Below are positions 8,475 through 18,049 of a stretch of 64,000 bases of DNA, in pieces; position 1 is the stretch's first letter, and every line of letters begins with the position of its first letter. This DNA comes from Reyranella sp. Its GTDB lineage: Bacteria; Pseudomonadota; Alphaproteobacteria; Reyranellales; Reyranellaceae. A program made the translations under genes and the position numbers. The stretch lies in assembly GCF_004297405.1 (NCBI RefSeq), contig NZ_SCVC01000006.1, forward strand, positions 682,001 to 746,000, written 5' to 3'. A model generated the notes under the pieces. That model searched no databases and had not been told where the DNA came from. It worked only from the letters and a program-made list of their open reading frames with translations.

Positions 8475-9416
8475 ATGAAACTGCTGGTCCAACTGATTGC
8501 CGCGCTGGCACTTGTCTGCACCGCGTTGCCCGTGGCTGCGCAGGACAAGGTTCGCCTGCTGCTCGACTGGTTCGTCAACCCCGACCATGCTGCGCTGGTG
8601 ATCGCCAAGCAGCGTGGTCTCTTCACCAAACACGGCCTCGACGTCGAGATGATCGCGCCGGCCGATCCCAATGCGCCGCCCAAGCTGGTGGCCGCAGGTC
8701 AGGCCGACTATGCCGTCTCCTATCAGCCGACCCTGCAGATGCTGGCGGCCGAGGGGCTGCCACTGGTGAGGATCGGCGTCCTTGTCGCCCAGCCGCTGAA
8801 CTCGCTGGTCGCCCTCGAGGACTCAGCGGTGAAGACCATTGCCGACTTCAAGGGCCGCAAAATCGGCTACTCGGTATCGGGCTTCGAGGAAGCAGTCCTT
8901 GGCGCCATGCTGGAGAGCGCCGGCCTCACACTGAAAGACGTCACTCTGGTCAACGTCAACTTCGCCCTGACGACGGCGCTGATGAGCAAGCAGGTCGACG
9001 GCGTGATCGGCGCCTTCCGGAATTTCGAGCTGAACGACCTCGAGATCAACAAGGCGAAGGGCCGGCTCTGGCTCGTCGAGAAGCACGGTGTGCCGATGTA
9101 CGACGAGCTGATCCTCGTCGCCAAACGCGAGACCGTCGATGCTGCCCGCACCAAGAAGCTCCTTGCCGCCATTGCCGAAGCGACAGCGTGGCTCAAAGCC
9201 AATCCCGCCGAGGGATGGGCTCTCTTCTCCAAGTACGGGAAGGAACTCGACAACGAGCTGAATCGGCTCGCTTGGAAGGATACCGTTCCACTGCTCACCG
9301 ACGATCCGACGTCGTTGGACCGCAGCCGCTATGAGGCCTTCGCAGCTTTTCTGGTGAAGCGCGGGCTCATCAAGCAGGCGCCGCCTCTCGACAGCTACCT
9401 GCGTGATATCAGGTGA
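8475..9416 (+). CDS. thiY: ABC substrate-binding protein, NMT1/THI5-like (ThiY-like)
   Basis: 313-residue periplasmic protein with signal peptide MKLLVQLIAALALVCTALPVAAQ. The mature N-terminus has RLLLDWFVNPDHAALVIAKQ, the hallmark of the THI5/NMT1 family that binds pyrimidine precursors of thiamine. AAGQADYAVSYQPTLQ and IGYSVSGFEEAVLGAML form the ligand-site region. Start at 8475 follows CAAGGAGACT. Last gene of the riboswitch-controlled operon; convergent with the cold-shock gene 7 bp away. Confidence 0.9.
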   Translation: MKLLVQLIAALALVCTALPVAAQDKVRLLLDWFVNPDHAALVIAKQRGLFTKHGLDVEMIAPADPNAPPKLVAAGQADYAVSYQPTLQMLAAEGLPLVRIGVLVAQPLNSLVALEDSAVKTIADFKGRKIGYSVSGFEEAVLGAMLESAGLTLKDVTLVNVNFALTTALMSKQVDGVIGAFRNFELNDLEINKAKGRLWLVEKHGVPMYDELILVAKRETVDAARTKKLLAAIAEATAWLKANPAEGWALFSKYGKELDNELNRLAWKDTVPLLTDDPTSLDRSRYEAFAAFLVKRGLIKQAPPLDSYLRDIR

Positions 9417-9423
9417 ATGGAGC

Positions 9424-9942
9424 TCATGCGGCCCTGATCTCGACGACCTGAAGGCCCTTCTGGCCTTCGGCAACCCGGATCATCACCTTCTGGCCTGGGG
9501 CCAATGAATCCATGCCGTGTCGTCGCAAGACCGCGGCATGGACAAAGATGTCTCCGTCCTCGGCTTCTCGAGTCACGAAACCATAGCCACGTTCGTTATT
9601 GTACCACTTCACAAGGGCTGTAATGTACTCACCCATGGCGACGCCATCTGGAATCGGCGGCGGCTTGGGTGTCACAGCGACCGCCGTCGATGAGTCGACG
9701 TCGAGCACTCTCATGACCTGCCAGCCCTTAGGGCCGCGCACGCCAGCACACACAACCGTTGCACCGGGCTTGAGATCCTCATGCCCAGATTGACGAAGTG
9801 TCGTCACATGCAGGAACGCGTCGCTGTTGTCACTATCGAGGGCTAAGAACCCATAGCCCTTTACAGCGTTGAACCACTTGACCTTACCACGCAGCTCAAC
9901 CGAACCGACGTCCCCGCTCGTCTCTCCCTGTTGGGTCGTCAT
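9424..9942 (-). CDS. protein with two cold-shock domains
   Basis: 172 residues with tandem CSDs. The first starts at about residue 18 ([15 protein letters not shown], with DAFLHV), the second at about 108 ([15 protein letters not shown], with [12 protein letters not shown]). Each has recognisable RNP1-like and RNP2-like nucleic-acid-binding strands. A proline-rich linker (PKPPPIPDG) joins them. Double-CSD proteins are common in Alphaproteobacteria and act as cytosolic RNA chaperones; this specific one is unassigned. It stands alone, with its own promoter region upstream (9943-10063). Confidence 0.93.
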   Translation of the reverse strand: MTTQQGETSGDVGSVELRGKVKWFNAVKGYGFLALDSDNSDAFLHVTTLRQSGHEDLKPGATVVCAGVRGPKGWQVMRVLDVDSSTAVAVTPKPPPIPDGVAMGEYITALVKWYNNERGYGFVTREAEDGDIFVHAAVLRRHGMDSLAPGQKVMIRVAEGQKGLQVVEIRAA

Positions 9943-10063
9943 TCAACGATCCCGTGTTGTTATGCGGAAATCCTAGCATCCCGGATGGACTACGCAACGG
10001 GCTTGTGAGGATTTGCGGCTCAAACTAGACGAAATGTTCTGAAGTTTTCGAGAGGTGAGTCCG

Positions 10064-10942
10064 ATGTTCAAAACCGACCTGTTCAAGGGCAAGCGTTTCC
10101 TCGTTACCGGCGGTGGCACGGGCCTCGGTCGTATGATGATGGAGAAGTTCGTCGAGCTGGGTGCAGACTGTGTGATATGTGGCCGGCGCGGTGGCGTCCT
10201 TGAGGAAACCGCCAAGCAAGTGATGGAAAAGCATCCCGGCCGGCGGGTCGACGTGCACACCGTCGATATTCGTGTCGCCACGGCGGTCGAGGAGATGATC
10301 GAGCAGATCTGGGCAACGGGTCCGCTCGACGGCCTGGTCAACAACGCTGCCGGCAACTTCATCTCGCAGACCAAGGACCTGAGTCCGCGCGCCTTCGACG
10401 CGATCGCCAACATCGTCCTGCACGGCACGTTCTACATGACCAACGCCTGCGGCAAGCGGTGGATCGCCGAGAAGCGCAAGGCGAGCGTTCTCAGCATCCT
10501 CACAACCTGGGTATGGACCGGCAGCCCCTTCGTCGTGCCGTCGGCAATGTCGAAGGCCGGCGTTGCCGTCATGACCCAGAGCCTCGCCGTCGAATGGGCA
10601 CGCCACGGCATCCGTCTCAATGCCATCGCACCCGGCCCCTTCCCGACCGAAGGCGCCTGGGCGCGGCTCAATCCGCTGCAGGAAGGTAACGACAGCCGCT
10701 ACAACACCCGCAACCCGATGGGCCGGGTCGGCAAGCCGCACGAACTCGCGAACATGGCCGCGTTCCTGATGAGCGAGGAAGTCGAGTACATCAACGGCGA
10801 GGTCATCGCCATCGACGGCGGCATGGGTATCATGGGCAACGGAACGTTCTCCAACATGATGACCTACAGCGAAGACGATTGGCGCCGCATCCGCGACCAG
10901 ATCCAGTCGACGAACGCCGCGGACAAGGTGAAGCGCGGCTGA
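10064..10942 (+). CDS. SDR oxidoreductase, 2,4-dienoyl-CoA reductase-like
   Basis: 292-residue cytosolic NAD(P)-dependent enzyme. Nucleotide motif TGGGTGLG is near residue 15, NNAAGNF near 88. The catalytic region reads PSAMSKAGVAVMTQSLAVEW instead of the classic YxxxK, and APGPFPTEGAW follows; this is typical of the DECR subgroup of SDRs acting on dienoyl-CoA. The ATG at 10064 has GAGAGGTGAG just upstream and is preferred over a GTG three codons earlier. A role in oxidation of unsaturated fatty acids is inferred. Confidence 0.82.
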   Translation: MFKTDLFKGKRFLVTGGGTGLGRMMMEKFVELGADCVICGRRGGVLEETAKQVMEKHPGRRVDVHTVDIRVATAVEEMIEQIWATGPLDGLVNNAAGNFISQTKDLSPRAFDAIANIVLHGTFYMTNACGKRWIAEKRKASVLSILTTWVWTGSPFVVPSAMSKAGVAVMTQSLAVEWARHGIRLNAIAPGPFPTEGAWARLNPLQEGNDSRYNTRNPMGRVGKPHELANMAAFLMSEEVEYINGEVIAIDGGMGIMGNGTFSNMMTYSEDDWRRIRDQIQSTNAADKVKRG

Positions 10943-10951
10943 GCCGCGAGG

Positions 10952-12076
10952 CTACGTTGCAGAGAGCGCCGCCGTCAGCGTCCGATGGAAGTGGACGATG
11001 GCGCTCTCGAAGTGGCCGAACGTGAAAGCATCGTTGGCACCACTGGCCAGGCCGCGCTGGATGGCATGGACTACGGCGCGATCTTCCAAAGCGCCCGTGT
11101 TTCCGACGAATTCGGCATCGCGCTTGGCCTCGGCGATTGCCGCCGGATCGTCACCGCCACCGTTGGTCAACGTGTAGGTAAACTGCCGCGTGCGATCGAC
11201 GGCGAGCGGTTCGAGGATCACCACGTTGGTGTGCCGAGACAGTACCGTGATCAGCACGTTGGGAAACAGGTGGTAGACGTAGGTCAGCAGTCCTTCGACC
11301 CGGCGCTCCTGAGGCGGCACCTTGGCCAGCTTCTTGATGCGCTGGAACGGATAGGTGACGCGGCTGTTGCGGCCAAACAGGTCGATGACGTTCAGATTGT
11401 CGAACCCGTACGGCAGGAAGCTATCCGGATGGGTCGACTTGATGTGATAGCCCTCGATGAAGCTCTCGAGAAAGATCTTCCAGTTCACATCGAAGTCGCG
11501 TTCAGCCGTTGCAAACAACCGCTGGTCGGGTTCAATCAGCTTGTCGAGGCCGTCGAGCGGATCGCCCCCCAAGGCTGGCTCGTCCTGAGTTACGAAGACC
11601 AGGCCGAAGCGTTCGGTTGCGGTGACCGGCACCAGCGGATGCGCTTCCTTGTCGAAACCGGGAAAGCCGCCTTCGTGCGGGATATGGCGCAGACGCCCTT
11701 CGAGATTGTATGTCCAGCCGTGATAGCGGCAAACGAAGGCGCGAGCGCAGCCTGCCCCATCGGCGACCTGCATGCCGCGATGCCGGCAGGCGTTGCGAAA
11801 GGCCCGTACCTTGCCATCGACGCCGCGCACCACGACAAGCGGTACGCCTGCTGCTTCGCGGGCAATGTACGATCCGACCTCCGGCAGAGCAGCCGAAGGA
11901 CAGAAGGGTATTGGTGAACGACGCAGCACCTGGTCCAACTCGGCCTTCATGCGGTCAGCCGATCGATAGTTGGCGACAGGCTCCCGCCAGACGTCGTCGC
12001 CGAGATCGGTCGTGCCGTTGGCCATGTGGTCGAGGACGCGCTGCGCTACGGATTGATCATCCATTCCCGGCTTCAT
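10952..12076 (-). CDS. Rieske-type ring-hydroxylating oxygenase, alpha subunit
   Basis: 374 residues. The Rieske [2Fe-2S] ligands are seen as C97-x-H99 (CRHRG) and C116-x2-H119 (CRYHGW). The catalytic domain has NWKIFLESFIEGYHIKSTH with candidate iron-binding H211 and H216. Start MKPGMDDQ at 12076 follows GAAGGAAC; the longer reading frame upstream is not supported. Substrate may be an aromatic acid or a quaternary amine; no ferredoxin, reductase or beta subunit is nearby, so electrons must come from elsewhere. A GcvA-type LysR gene lies just upstream on the same strand. Confidence 0.87.
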   Translation of the reverse strand: MKPGMDDQSVAQRVLDHMANGTTDLGDDVWREPVANYRSADRMKAELDQVLRRSPIPFCPSAALPEVGSYIAREAAGVPLVVVRGVDGKVRAFRNACRHRGMQVADGAGCARAFVCRYHGWTYNLEGRLRHIPHEGGFPGFDKEAHPLVPVTATERFGLVFVTQDEPALGGDPLDGLDKLIEPDQRLFATAERDFDVNWKIFLESFIEGYHIKSTHPDSFLPYGFDNLNVIDLFGRNSRVTYPFQRIKKLAKVPPQERRVEGLLTYVYHLFPNVLITVLSRHTNVVILEPLAVDRTRQFTYTLTNGGGDDPAAIAEAKRDAEFVGNTGALEDRAVVHAIQRGLASGANDAFTFGHFESAIVHFHRTLTAALSAT

Positions 12077-12166
12077 GCTGGTGTTCCTTCTGATTCTGTT
12101 TGACCGAGCATACGTGAGGTCTGGGACAGGACAAAAGAAAGCAGCAGGCCAACGCATGAATAGGAT

Positions 12167-13117
12167 TCAACTGTCGACGGCCAGCTCGGCGACCAGCCAG
12201 CGCTTGAAAACCCGCAACGCGGCGTTGTTGCCTTCTTCAGGCCGGTGCAGCAGCCAATAACCACCTGTTGGATTGGCGAGAGTCACAGGGCGGCAGAGAG
12301 TGCCCGCCGCCTCGCGGTCTGCGAACAGCGGCGCCAGGCCAAGCGCCACGCCAGCGCCGCGCTCCGCGAGCTGGAGGGCCGCTTCAAAGCTATCGACCCA
12401 TACCGCTTGTTTTGCCTTGCCCGATCCCGCCCCGGCTCGACTCAGCCATTGCGGCCATGCGTGCGGAAACGACACGACATGAATCATGGGTGCCCGCACC
12501 ATGTCGGCCGGACGGCGCAGTTTCAGCCGCCGCACCAGTTCCCGCGTCGCCACGGGAACGGCGTGCAGATCGAGCAGATGCTGGCCGACGAGCCCGGGCC
12601 AGGTACCATCGCCTGCTCGGACAGCAGCATCGAACGATTCATTTTCAAGATCGAGCGGCCCGACGGAATTCTCAATGACCAATTCAATGTCGGGGTGGCG
12701 TGCCATGAAATCCGCGATGCGCGGCAGCAGCCAGGCCGAAGCGAACAGCGGCGAGACACTCAGTCTAAGCCGGCGACTGGCTTCCACGCCGACAAGTGGT
12801 GAAGTTGCCCGGACGAGTTCGCCAAACGCCCGCCCGGTCGCTCTCGCCAGGGCACGTCCCGTCGGTGTTACCTCTACCGCACGATGCGCCCGGACAAACA
12901 GCGCCCCGCCCATCGCCTTTTCGAGATTGCGAATGCGATGGCTGATCGCCGACGGCGTGAGATGCAATGCTTCGGCTGCCTCCTTGAAGCTGCCCAACCG
13001 GACGGCCGCATCGAATGCCTGCAAGGACAGGAGCAAGGTCGGCTTCAACCGGCTTGCGGCAGGCAGAGGTTGGGCCGCTCGCAGGGAGCGCGGCGCGACT
13101 GCGGTGCGGGCGGCCAT
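12167..13117 (-). CDS. LysR family regulator (GcvA-like)
   Basis: 316 residues. The winged HTH is at about 27-88 (LQAFDAAVRLGSFKEAAEAL, LTPSAISHRIRNLEKAMGG), followed by a type-2 periplasmic-binding effector domain with RLRLSVSPLFASAWLLPRI as in GcvA/AmpR relatives. An N-terminal stretch of about 20 residues before the HTH is unusual and a later start is possible, though no better ATG is visible. It probably controls the Rieske gene 90 bp downstream on the same strand. Confidence 0.88.
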   Translation of the reverse strand: MAARTAVAPRSLRAAQPLPAASRLKPTLLLSLQAFDAAVRLGSFKEAAEALHLTPSAISHRIRNLEKAMGGALFVRAHRAVEVTPTGRALARATGRAFGELVRATSPLVGVEASRRLRLSVSPLFASAWLLPRIADFMARHPDIELVIENSVGPLDLENESFDAAVRAGDGTWPGLVGQHLLDLHAVPVATRELVRRLKLRRPADMVRAPMIHVVSFPHAWPQWLSRAGAGSGKAKQAVWVDSFEAALQLAERGAGVALGLAPLFADREAAGTLCRPVTLANPTGGYWLLHRPEEGNNAALRVFKRWLVAELAVDS

Positions 13118-13622
13118 GATTCGTGAGTGTGGCTCCCGTTCCGCTTACTGTCACGCTGGCCGCGTAGCGCATCGCCGTAGGTGTCCTCCGCGGACACGCC
13201 TTTGTAGCCGGCCCTGCCCGCCTGATTGGCCACAGCCACGCCGTGGACATGATCTTGCCCAACCATGGCCTTTTCCAAGAGCGCGAAGCAGATTGGCCTC
13301 GCCAACTTCCTGGCCAAGTCGAGGAAGCCACTCGCCGCTGCGTTGCAGCGCGATCTCGGACTCGCCCCTCTACCTCGATGCGGCTTTGCAAAAATGATCG
13401 GCTGCCGGAGATCATGATTCCAGAATCAATTCGACCTGTTGCATTCATGCAACAGGTCCAAAACATTGATACCAAAGGCTTTGCTGTCGCGACGTTGCTG
13501 AGCATTATAGTTCACGTCCCGTGAGTGCAGTGCGGCAAAGGCCGCGCCTCAATTGAGCCAAAGTGTCGTGGTGTTTAGCAACGTCTCAACAACCAGCCAT
13601 CGGGTCCCTGCGAGATCCAATC
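13118..13622. other. gene-poor stretch upstream of the PrcB-like gene
   Basis: No family-like gene is recognised. A 50-codon frame at 13265-13417 (MAFSKSAKQIGLANFLAK...) has no clear ribosome site and is not convincing. The reverse strand at about 13120-13317 also has an open frame without a recognisable product. The distinct feature is a pair of dyads at 13415-13458. Downstream, TTGCTG...ATTATAG (about 13480-13515) could be a promoter for the gene at 13623. Confidence 0.4.
13415..13458. promoter_or_regulatory. two adjacent perfect dyads
   Basis: TGATTC-CA-GAATCA occupies 13415-13428. GACCTGTTGCAT-TC-ATGCAACAGGTC occupies 13433-13458, with perfect 12-bp arms and a 2-bp centre. There is no T tract, so a transcription-factor operator is more likely than a terminator. 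The cognate factor is unknown; the LysR gene ends its upstream region 300 bp away. Confidence 0.55.
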
Positions 13623-14231
13623 GTGCCGTTCATTAACAAGCCGGTCTCCCAGGTGTTTCACCATTTGCCACGTCGGCGAATGCTGACGATTGGCATTGCC
13701 TCAACCGGCATGCTGCTCTCCACCGCACCAACCTTTGCCCAAGCCATCGAGGCTCGCCAGTGGCAGGGCGCGACGGCGATGACTCGCCAGCCCGAGCACG
13801 TCGTCGCCAGCACGATCGCCGAATGGCGCAGCCTGTGGAGCCGAGTCGGCTCACCGCCACCGGACATGTTCGAAGCCGGCCGCATGAATGCCGTCGGCAT
13901 CTTCCTCGGCCGGCGCGCCAGTGAAGGCTATGCCGTCAATGTCCTCTCCACCGCGCGCCGCCGCGACCGTATTGTGGTCGTGTTCGAAGAGCGTATGCCG
14001 ATGGAACAGATGATGGCTCAGCGGGCGGCACCGCGCCCGGTTTCCAGCGCACCGTCGGCCGCCCCGTCCACACTGCCCTCCGGGGCCGCAGGCTTTGCCG
14101 CACCGGGTGCCGCCGCCAGCCTCCCCCCGCCTCCGGTACGCCCGGCGAGCCATCCGACATCGCCCTGGGCGATCGTCCTGATCAACCGATCCGATCTCCC
14201 CGTCTCGGTCGAACAGCGCCTCTTCCGCTGA
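13623..14231 (+). CDS. exported protein with PrcB-like C-terminal domain
   Basis: From the GTG at 13623 the product is 202 residues; an ATG at 13680 would give a 183-residue form beginning directly with the signal sequence MLTIGIASTGMLLSTAPTFAQ, preceded by RRR. The mature part contains EWRSLWSRVGSPPPDMF and NAVGIFLGRRASEGYAVNVLS, resembling the PrcB C-terminal domain, and a Pro/Ala-rich low-complexity section (about residues 150-180) before the final strand SPWAIVLINRSDLPV. The start is uncertain. A periplasmic role is inferred; the domain match is by eye only. Confidence 0.55.
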   Translation: MPFINKPVSQVFHHLPRRRMLTIGIASTGMLLSTAPTFAQAIEARQWQGATAMTRQPEHVVASTIAEWRSLWSRVGSPPPDMFEAGRMNAVGIFLGRRASEGYAVNVLSTARRRDRIVVVFEERMPMEQMMAQRAAPRPVSSAPSAAPSTLPSGAAGFAAPGAAASLPPPPVRPASHPTSPWAIVLINRSDLPVSVEQRLFR

Positions 14232-14234
14232 CGG

Positions 14235-16043
14235 TCAGTGGGAGTGCCGCGGCACTCCCTTGGTCTCCGATATCCTCTGATAGTTGACCGCAAAGTCGAG
14301 GCAGGCGCCGCTGGCGAGCTGGCCCACGAACTTGCGCTGCAGTTCCTGCCAGGGCGTCTGGCTTTCCTTCACCTTCGGCTTCCAGGCAGACTTGCGCTTG
14401 GCGAGCTCCGCATCGCTGATCAGGATGTCGGCGCGGCGCTTGCCGATATCGATGCGAACCTTATCCCCCGTCTCGAGCAGCGCCAGGCCGCCGCCGACAG
14501 CCGCCTCCGGTGAGGCGTTGAGGATCGACGGGCTGGCCGAGGTGCCGCTTTGCCGGCCATCGCCGACGCACGGCAGCAGCAGTATGCCGCCCTTCACCAG
14601 GCGATCCGGCGGCAGCATGTTCACCACTTCCGCGGCGCCCGGATAGCCGACCGGGCCGGTGTTGCGGATGAACAGGATGCTGTTTTCGTTGATCGGCAAC
14701 TTCGGATCGTTGATCCGATGGTGATAATCCTCCGGCCCCTCGAACACGATGGCCGTGCCTTCGAAGGCATCCTTGTCGCCTTTGCGCTCGAGGTACTTTT
14801 CGCGGAACTCCGCGGAGATCACCGAGGTCTTCATGATCGCGGAGTCGAACAGGTTTCCGCTCAGCACGGCAAAGCCCGCCTGCCCTAGCATCGGCTTGTC
14901 ATAGGCCTTGATGACTTCTCCGTCGGCCGGAGAGATGCCCTTCAAGTTCTCCTTCATCGTCTTGCCGGTGACGGTGAGCGCATCGCCGTGGATCTTCTTC
15001 TTGGCCAGCAGCTCAGCCATCACCGTCGGCACGCCGCCGGCGCGATAGAAAGCCTCGCCAAGATACTTGCCGGCGGGCATGCAGTTCACCAGCAGCGGAA
15101 TGTCGTAACCGATCTTGTCCCAATCATCGTTCACCAGATCGACACCGGCGTGACGCGCAATCGCGTTGATGTGTGGCGGGCAGTTGGTCGAAGCACCCAA
15201 CGCGCTGGCTGCGACAATGGCGTTCTCGAATGCCTTGCGCGTCAGGATCTTCGAGGGGCGAAGGTCTTCCCAGACCATGTCGACGATGCGCTTCCCGGTC
15301 TCGTAGGCGATCTGGCCGCGCTGCTTGTACGGCCCCGGAATGGCCGCGCAGCCAGTGAGCGACATGCCGAGCGCTTCGGCCATGCTGTTCATGGAAAGCG
15401 CCGTGCCCATCGTGTTGCAGTGGCCGACGCTCGGCGCGCTCGACGCCACCATCTCGATGAACTGCTCCATGTCGATGCGGCCGGCCGCCAGTTCCTGCCG
15501 GGCATACCAGACCATCGTGCCAGAGCCCGAAAGACCGCCGGCAAAATGGCCGTCGAGCATCGGACCACCGGACAGTACGATCGCCGGAATGTCGACCGTC
15601 GCCGCGCCCATGATCATGGCGGGGGTGGTCTTGTCGCAGCCCGTCGTCAGCACGACGCCATCGAAGAAGTAGCCGTAGAGGCTTTCGACCAGGCTGAGAT
15701 AGGCCAGGTTGCGGTCGAGCGCTGCGGTTGGCCGCTTGCCTGACTCCTGGATCGGATGGACGGGAAATTCGATGGGAATGCCGCCGGAGTCGCGGATGCC
15801 GTCCCGGATGCGCCAGGCAAGATCGAGGTGGTGGCGATTGCAGGGTGACAGGTCGCTGCCGGTCTGGGCGATGCCGATGATCGGCTTGCCGCTGCGCAGC
15901 TCCGCAAGCGTAAGCCCGAAGTTCATGTACCGTTCGAGGTAGAGCGCGGTCATGGTCGGGTCGCTCTTGGAGTCGAACCACTCGCGGCTGCGCAGCCGGC
16001 GCTTGCCGCCCTTCTCGTCGGACTTGTCCTTCTTGTCGGCCAT
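14235..16043 (-). CDS. IlvD/Edd family sugar-acid dehydratase (arabonate/xylonate dehydratase-like)
   Basis: 602-residue Fe-S dehydratase. Cluster-binding cysteines are seen at C68 (LSPCNRHH), C136 (TTGCDKTTP) and C209 (VGHCNTMGT). The start of the homologous part, [20 protein letters not shown], and [17 protein letters not shown] are typical of the pentonate/hexonate branch rather than of branched-chain dihydroxy-acid dehydratase. It removes water from an aldonic acid to give a 2-keto-3-deoxy acid. A KDG kinase lies divergently and a KDPG aldolase and SDR lie nearby, which fits a semi-phosphorylative pathway. The C-terminal tail is longer than in IlvD. Confidence 0.87.
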   Translation of the reverse strand: MADKKDKSDEKGGKRRLRSREWFDSKSDPTMTALYLERYMNFGLTLAELRSGKPIIGIAQTGSDLSPCNRHHLDLAWRIRDGIRDSGGIPIEFPVHPIQESGKRPTAALDRNLAYLSLVESLYGYFFDGVVLTTGCDKTTPAMIMGAATVDIPAIVLSGGPMLDGHFAGGLSGSGTMVWYARQELAAGRIDMEQFIEMVASSAPSVGHCNTMGTALSMNSMAEALGMSLTGCAAIPGPYKQRGQIAYETGKRIVDMVWEDLRPSKILTRKAFENAIVAASALGASTNCPPHINAIARHAGVDLVNDDWDKIGYDIPLLVNCMPAGKYLGEAFYRAGGVPTVMAELLAKKKIHGDALTVTGKTMKENLKGISPADGEVIKAYDKPMLGQAGFAVLSGNLFDSAIMKTSVISAEFREKYLERKGDKDAFEGTAIVFEGPEDYHHRINDPKLPINENSILFIRNTGPVGYPGAAEVVNMLPPDRLVKGGILLLPCVGDGRQSGTSASPSILNASPEAAVGGGLALLETGDKVRIDIGKRRADILISDAELAKRKSAWKPKVKESQTPWQELQRKFVGQLASGACLDFAVNYQRISETKGVPRHSH

Positions 16044-16155
16044 CCGCTTCCTCCAGATTTGTTAACGCGAGCCTGGGAGAAGGCGTTCCCGAAGTCCAGC
16101 GCCTGACTGAAGGTCCCCCCTTGAGGTTCGGGCAGGCCCGTGACAAACGTCGGCC

Positions 16156-17085
16156 ATGGCAAACTCTCCTGCGATCGTCAGCCTCGGCGAACCCCTGATC
16201 GAGTTCAACCGGCCAAAGGAAGGTGACGGCTGGACCTGGCTGCAAGGCTTTGGTGGCGATTCACAGAACGTGGCGATTGCCGCGGCGCGACAGGGCGCCA
16301 GCGCGGGTTATCTCACCAGTGTCGGGCAGGACTGGATGGGCGATGCCTTCCTCGACCTCTGGAAGACCGAAGGCGTCGATGCTTCCAGAGTCACGCGTCA
16401 CCCCACCGCCCCGACCGGCGTCAGCTTCGTTACGCACAGTGCTACCGGCCACAAGTTCGACTATCTGCGCAAGAACTCGGCCGCCTCGCTGATGACGCCG
16501 GAGACACTCGCCGCTGACTACATCGCCGGCGCCAAGTTCTTCCACCTTTCGGCCATCGGTCAGGCGATCAGCGAGAGCGCCCGCCTCACCTGCGCTGCCG
16601 CGATTACCGCTGCGCGCAAGGCCGGCGTGAAGGTGTCGTATGACACCAACCTGCGGCTCCGCCTTTGGGAACTCGACCAGGCGCGTCAGGTGATCCACGC
16701 CACGATCGCGCAGTGCGACATCGCCCTGCCGAGCCTCGACGATTCCCAGCAGCTCACCGGGCTCACAGCGCGCGAAGCCATCGTCGACTACTATCTCGGG
16801 CTTGGCGCTCCGCTCGTTGCCTTGAAGATGGGGGCGGAAGGATCCTTGATCGCAACCAGGGACAAGCGCACGCGCGTGCAGCCGTTCAAGGTCGAGGCCG
16901 TGGACGCCACTGGCGCCGGCGATACCTTCGATGGCGCTTTTCTCGCCCGCCTCCTGGCCGGTGATACGCCCGAGATGGCGGCACGATATGCCAACGTCGC
17001 GGCAGCCCTCTCGACCCAGGGATATGGCGCGGTGACGCCTATTCCGCGGGCGGACGCAGTCCTGGCGACATTGAAGAGCGCCTGA
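16156..17085 (+). CDS. kdgK: 2-keto-3-deoxygluconate kinase, PfkB family
   Basis: 309-residue sugar kinase. It starts ANSPAIVSLGEPLIEFN, has the PfkB signature DATGAGDTFDGAF at about residues 254-266 with the catalytic aspartate in GAGD, and KVSYDTNLRLRLW typical of KDG kinases. It phosphorylates KDG to KDPG, the substrate of the aldolase at 19112. It is divergent from the dehydratase over 112 bp, with a GTTAAC palindrome in that spacer. Its 3' end overlaps the opposite-strand desaturase gene by 47 bp. Confidence 0.85.
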   Translation: MANSPAIVSLGEPLIEFNRPKEGDGWTWLQGFGGDSQNVAIAAARQGASAGYLTSVGQDWMGDAFLDLWKTEGVDASRVTRHPTAPTGVSFVTHSATGHKFDYLRKNSAASLMTPETLAADYIAGAKFFHLSAIGQAISESARLTCAAAITAARKAGVKVSYDTNLRLRLWELDQARQVIHATIAQCDIALPSLDDSQQLTGLTAREAIVDYYLGLGAPLVALKMGAEGSLIATRDKRTRVQPFKVEAVDATGAGDTFDGAFLARLLAGDTPEMAARYANVAAALSTQGYGAVTPIPRADAVLATLKSA

Positions 17086-18037
17086 GCCCCGGCACCAGCG
17101 CCCGGACCAAGCGGCCAAGTACGGTCACCTGCTGGGTGATCCAGCCACGGCCGTTGTCGGCATCGACGACCGGATCGTCGACACCGGTTGGCCGGTGCTT
17201 GCCGTCGTAGATCGCCGTCCCGAACAGGATGTCCCAGATCGGGAAGACCGGCGCAAAGTTGTGATCCTGGATGTGACGCTCCTCCGGCGTGGAGAGCGCA
17301 TGGTGCAGGCGGTGGAAACGCGGGCCGACCAGCAGCCGTTCGCCCAGCCGACCGAAGCTCATGTCGACATTGGCATGCGACCAGCTCTCGACGAGGCGGC
17401 CGATCATCAGGATCAGGACATACTCGCCGGGCTGTACCCCGACGACCTGCGAAAACAGGACGAGCGCCAGGTTGATCAGCAGATCGTCGACCACGTGGTT
17501 GCGGTCGTCGGTCCACACGGTCATGCGCCGCTGGCTGTGATGCAGGCTGTGCAGCGACCACCACCAGGCGAAGCCGTGCTGGGCACGATGCAGCCAGTAG
17601 GCGGCAAAGTCGTAGAGAATGAAATAGACGAGGAACGAGGCCAGCGCATTGTCGCCCAGCCACGGCAGGATGCGCTCCAGGCGCGGCGGGGCGAATCCCC
17701 AGGTGCGCATCGACAGCTCGATATGCTGCACCAGCGGATAGGTGACGATAAAGATGGCGAGTGGAACGATGCCGAGCTTGTTCAGCACCGTATAGACCTG
17801 GTCGACGCGGATCAGGCGGTCGTCTGCACTGGATTTCTCCAGTGGCCAGCGCCGCTCGAAGAAGCGCATGCCGACAGCGATGATCGCGATCTGCACGACA
17901 CCCAACATGATGAACTCGACGGCGTTATAGCCCGGTTCATACCAGGCCATCAGGCCGAAATGGAAAAGAACCGGGCTGACGAAAGTGTCGAACAGCCATG
18001 CCTGGGCGTCGACCCAGAGTTCGGTGAGCTCGCGCAT
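17039..18037 (-). CDS. sterol desaturase / fatty acid hydroxylase superfamily membrane protein
   Basis: 332 residues with about five hydrophobic segments. The three histidine boxes of the non-heme diiron membrane oxygenases are seen: HRAQH, HSLHHS and HRLHHA, plus HANVD/DHNFAP. It hydroxylates or desaturates a membrane lipid; the exact substrate is unknown. The C-terminal tail after GWITQQVTVLGRL is variable and overlaps kdgK antisense. It lies 12 bp after the propeller gene, so the two are probably co-transcribed. Confidence 0.85.
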   Translation of the reverse strand: MRELTELWVDAQAWLFDTFVSPVLFHFGLMAWYEPGYNAVEFIMLGVVQIAIIAVGMRFFERRWPLEKSSADDRLIRVDQVYTVLNKLGIVPLAIFIVTYPLVQHIELSMRTWGFAPPRLERILPWLGDNALASFLVYFILYDFAAYWLHRAQHGFAWWWSLHSLHHSQRRMTVWTDDRNHVVDDLLINLALVLFSQVVGVQPGEYVLILMIGRLVESWSHANVDMSFGRLGERLLVGPRFHRLHHALSTPEERHIQDHNFAPVFPIWDILFGTAIYDGKHRPTGVDDPVVDADNGRGWITQQVTVLGRLVRALVPGLRRSSMSPGLRPPAE

Positions 18038-18049
18038 CGGCGCGACCCG

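Noticed and set aside
13265..13417. 50-codon plus-strand frame
   Set aside because: No ribosome site, and the end runs into the dyad at 13415; not called as a gene.
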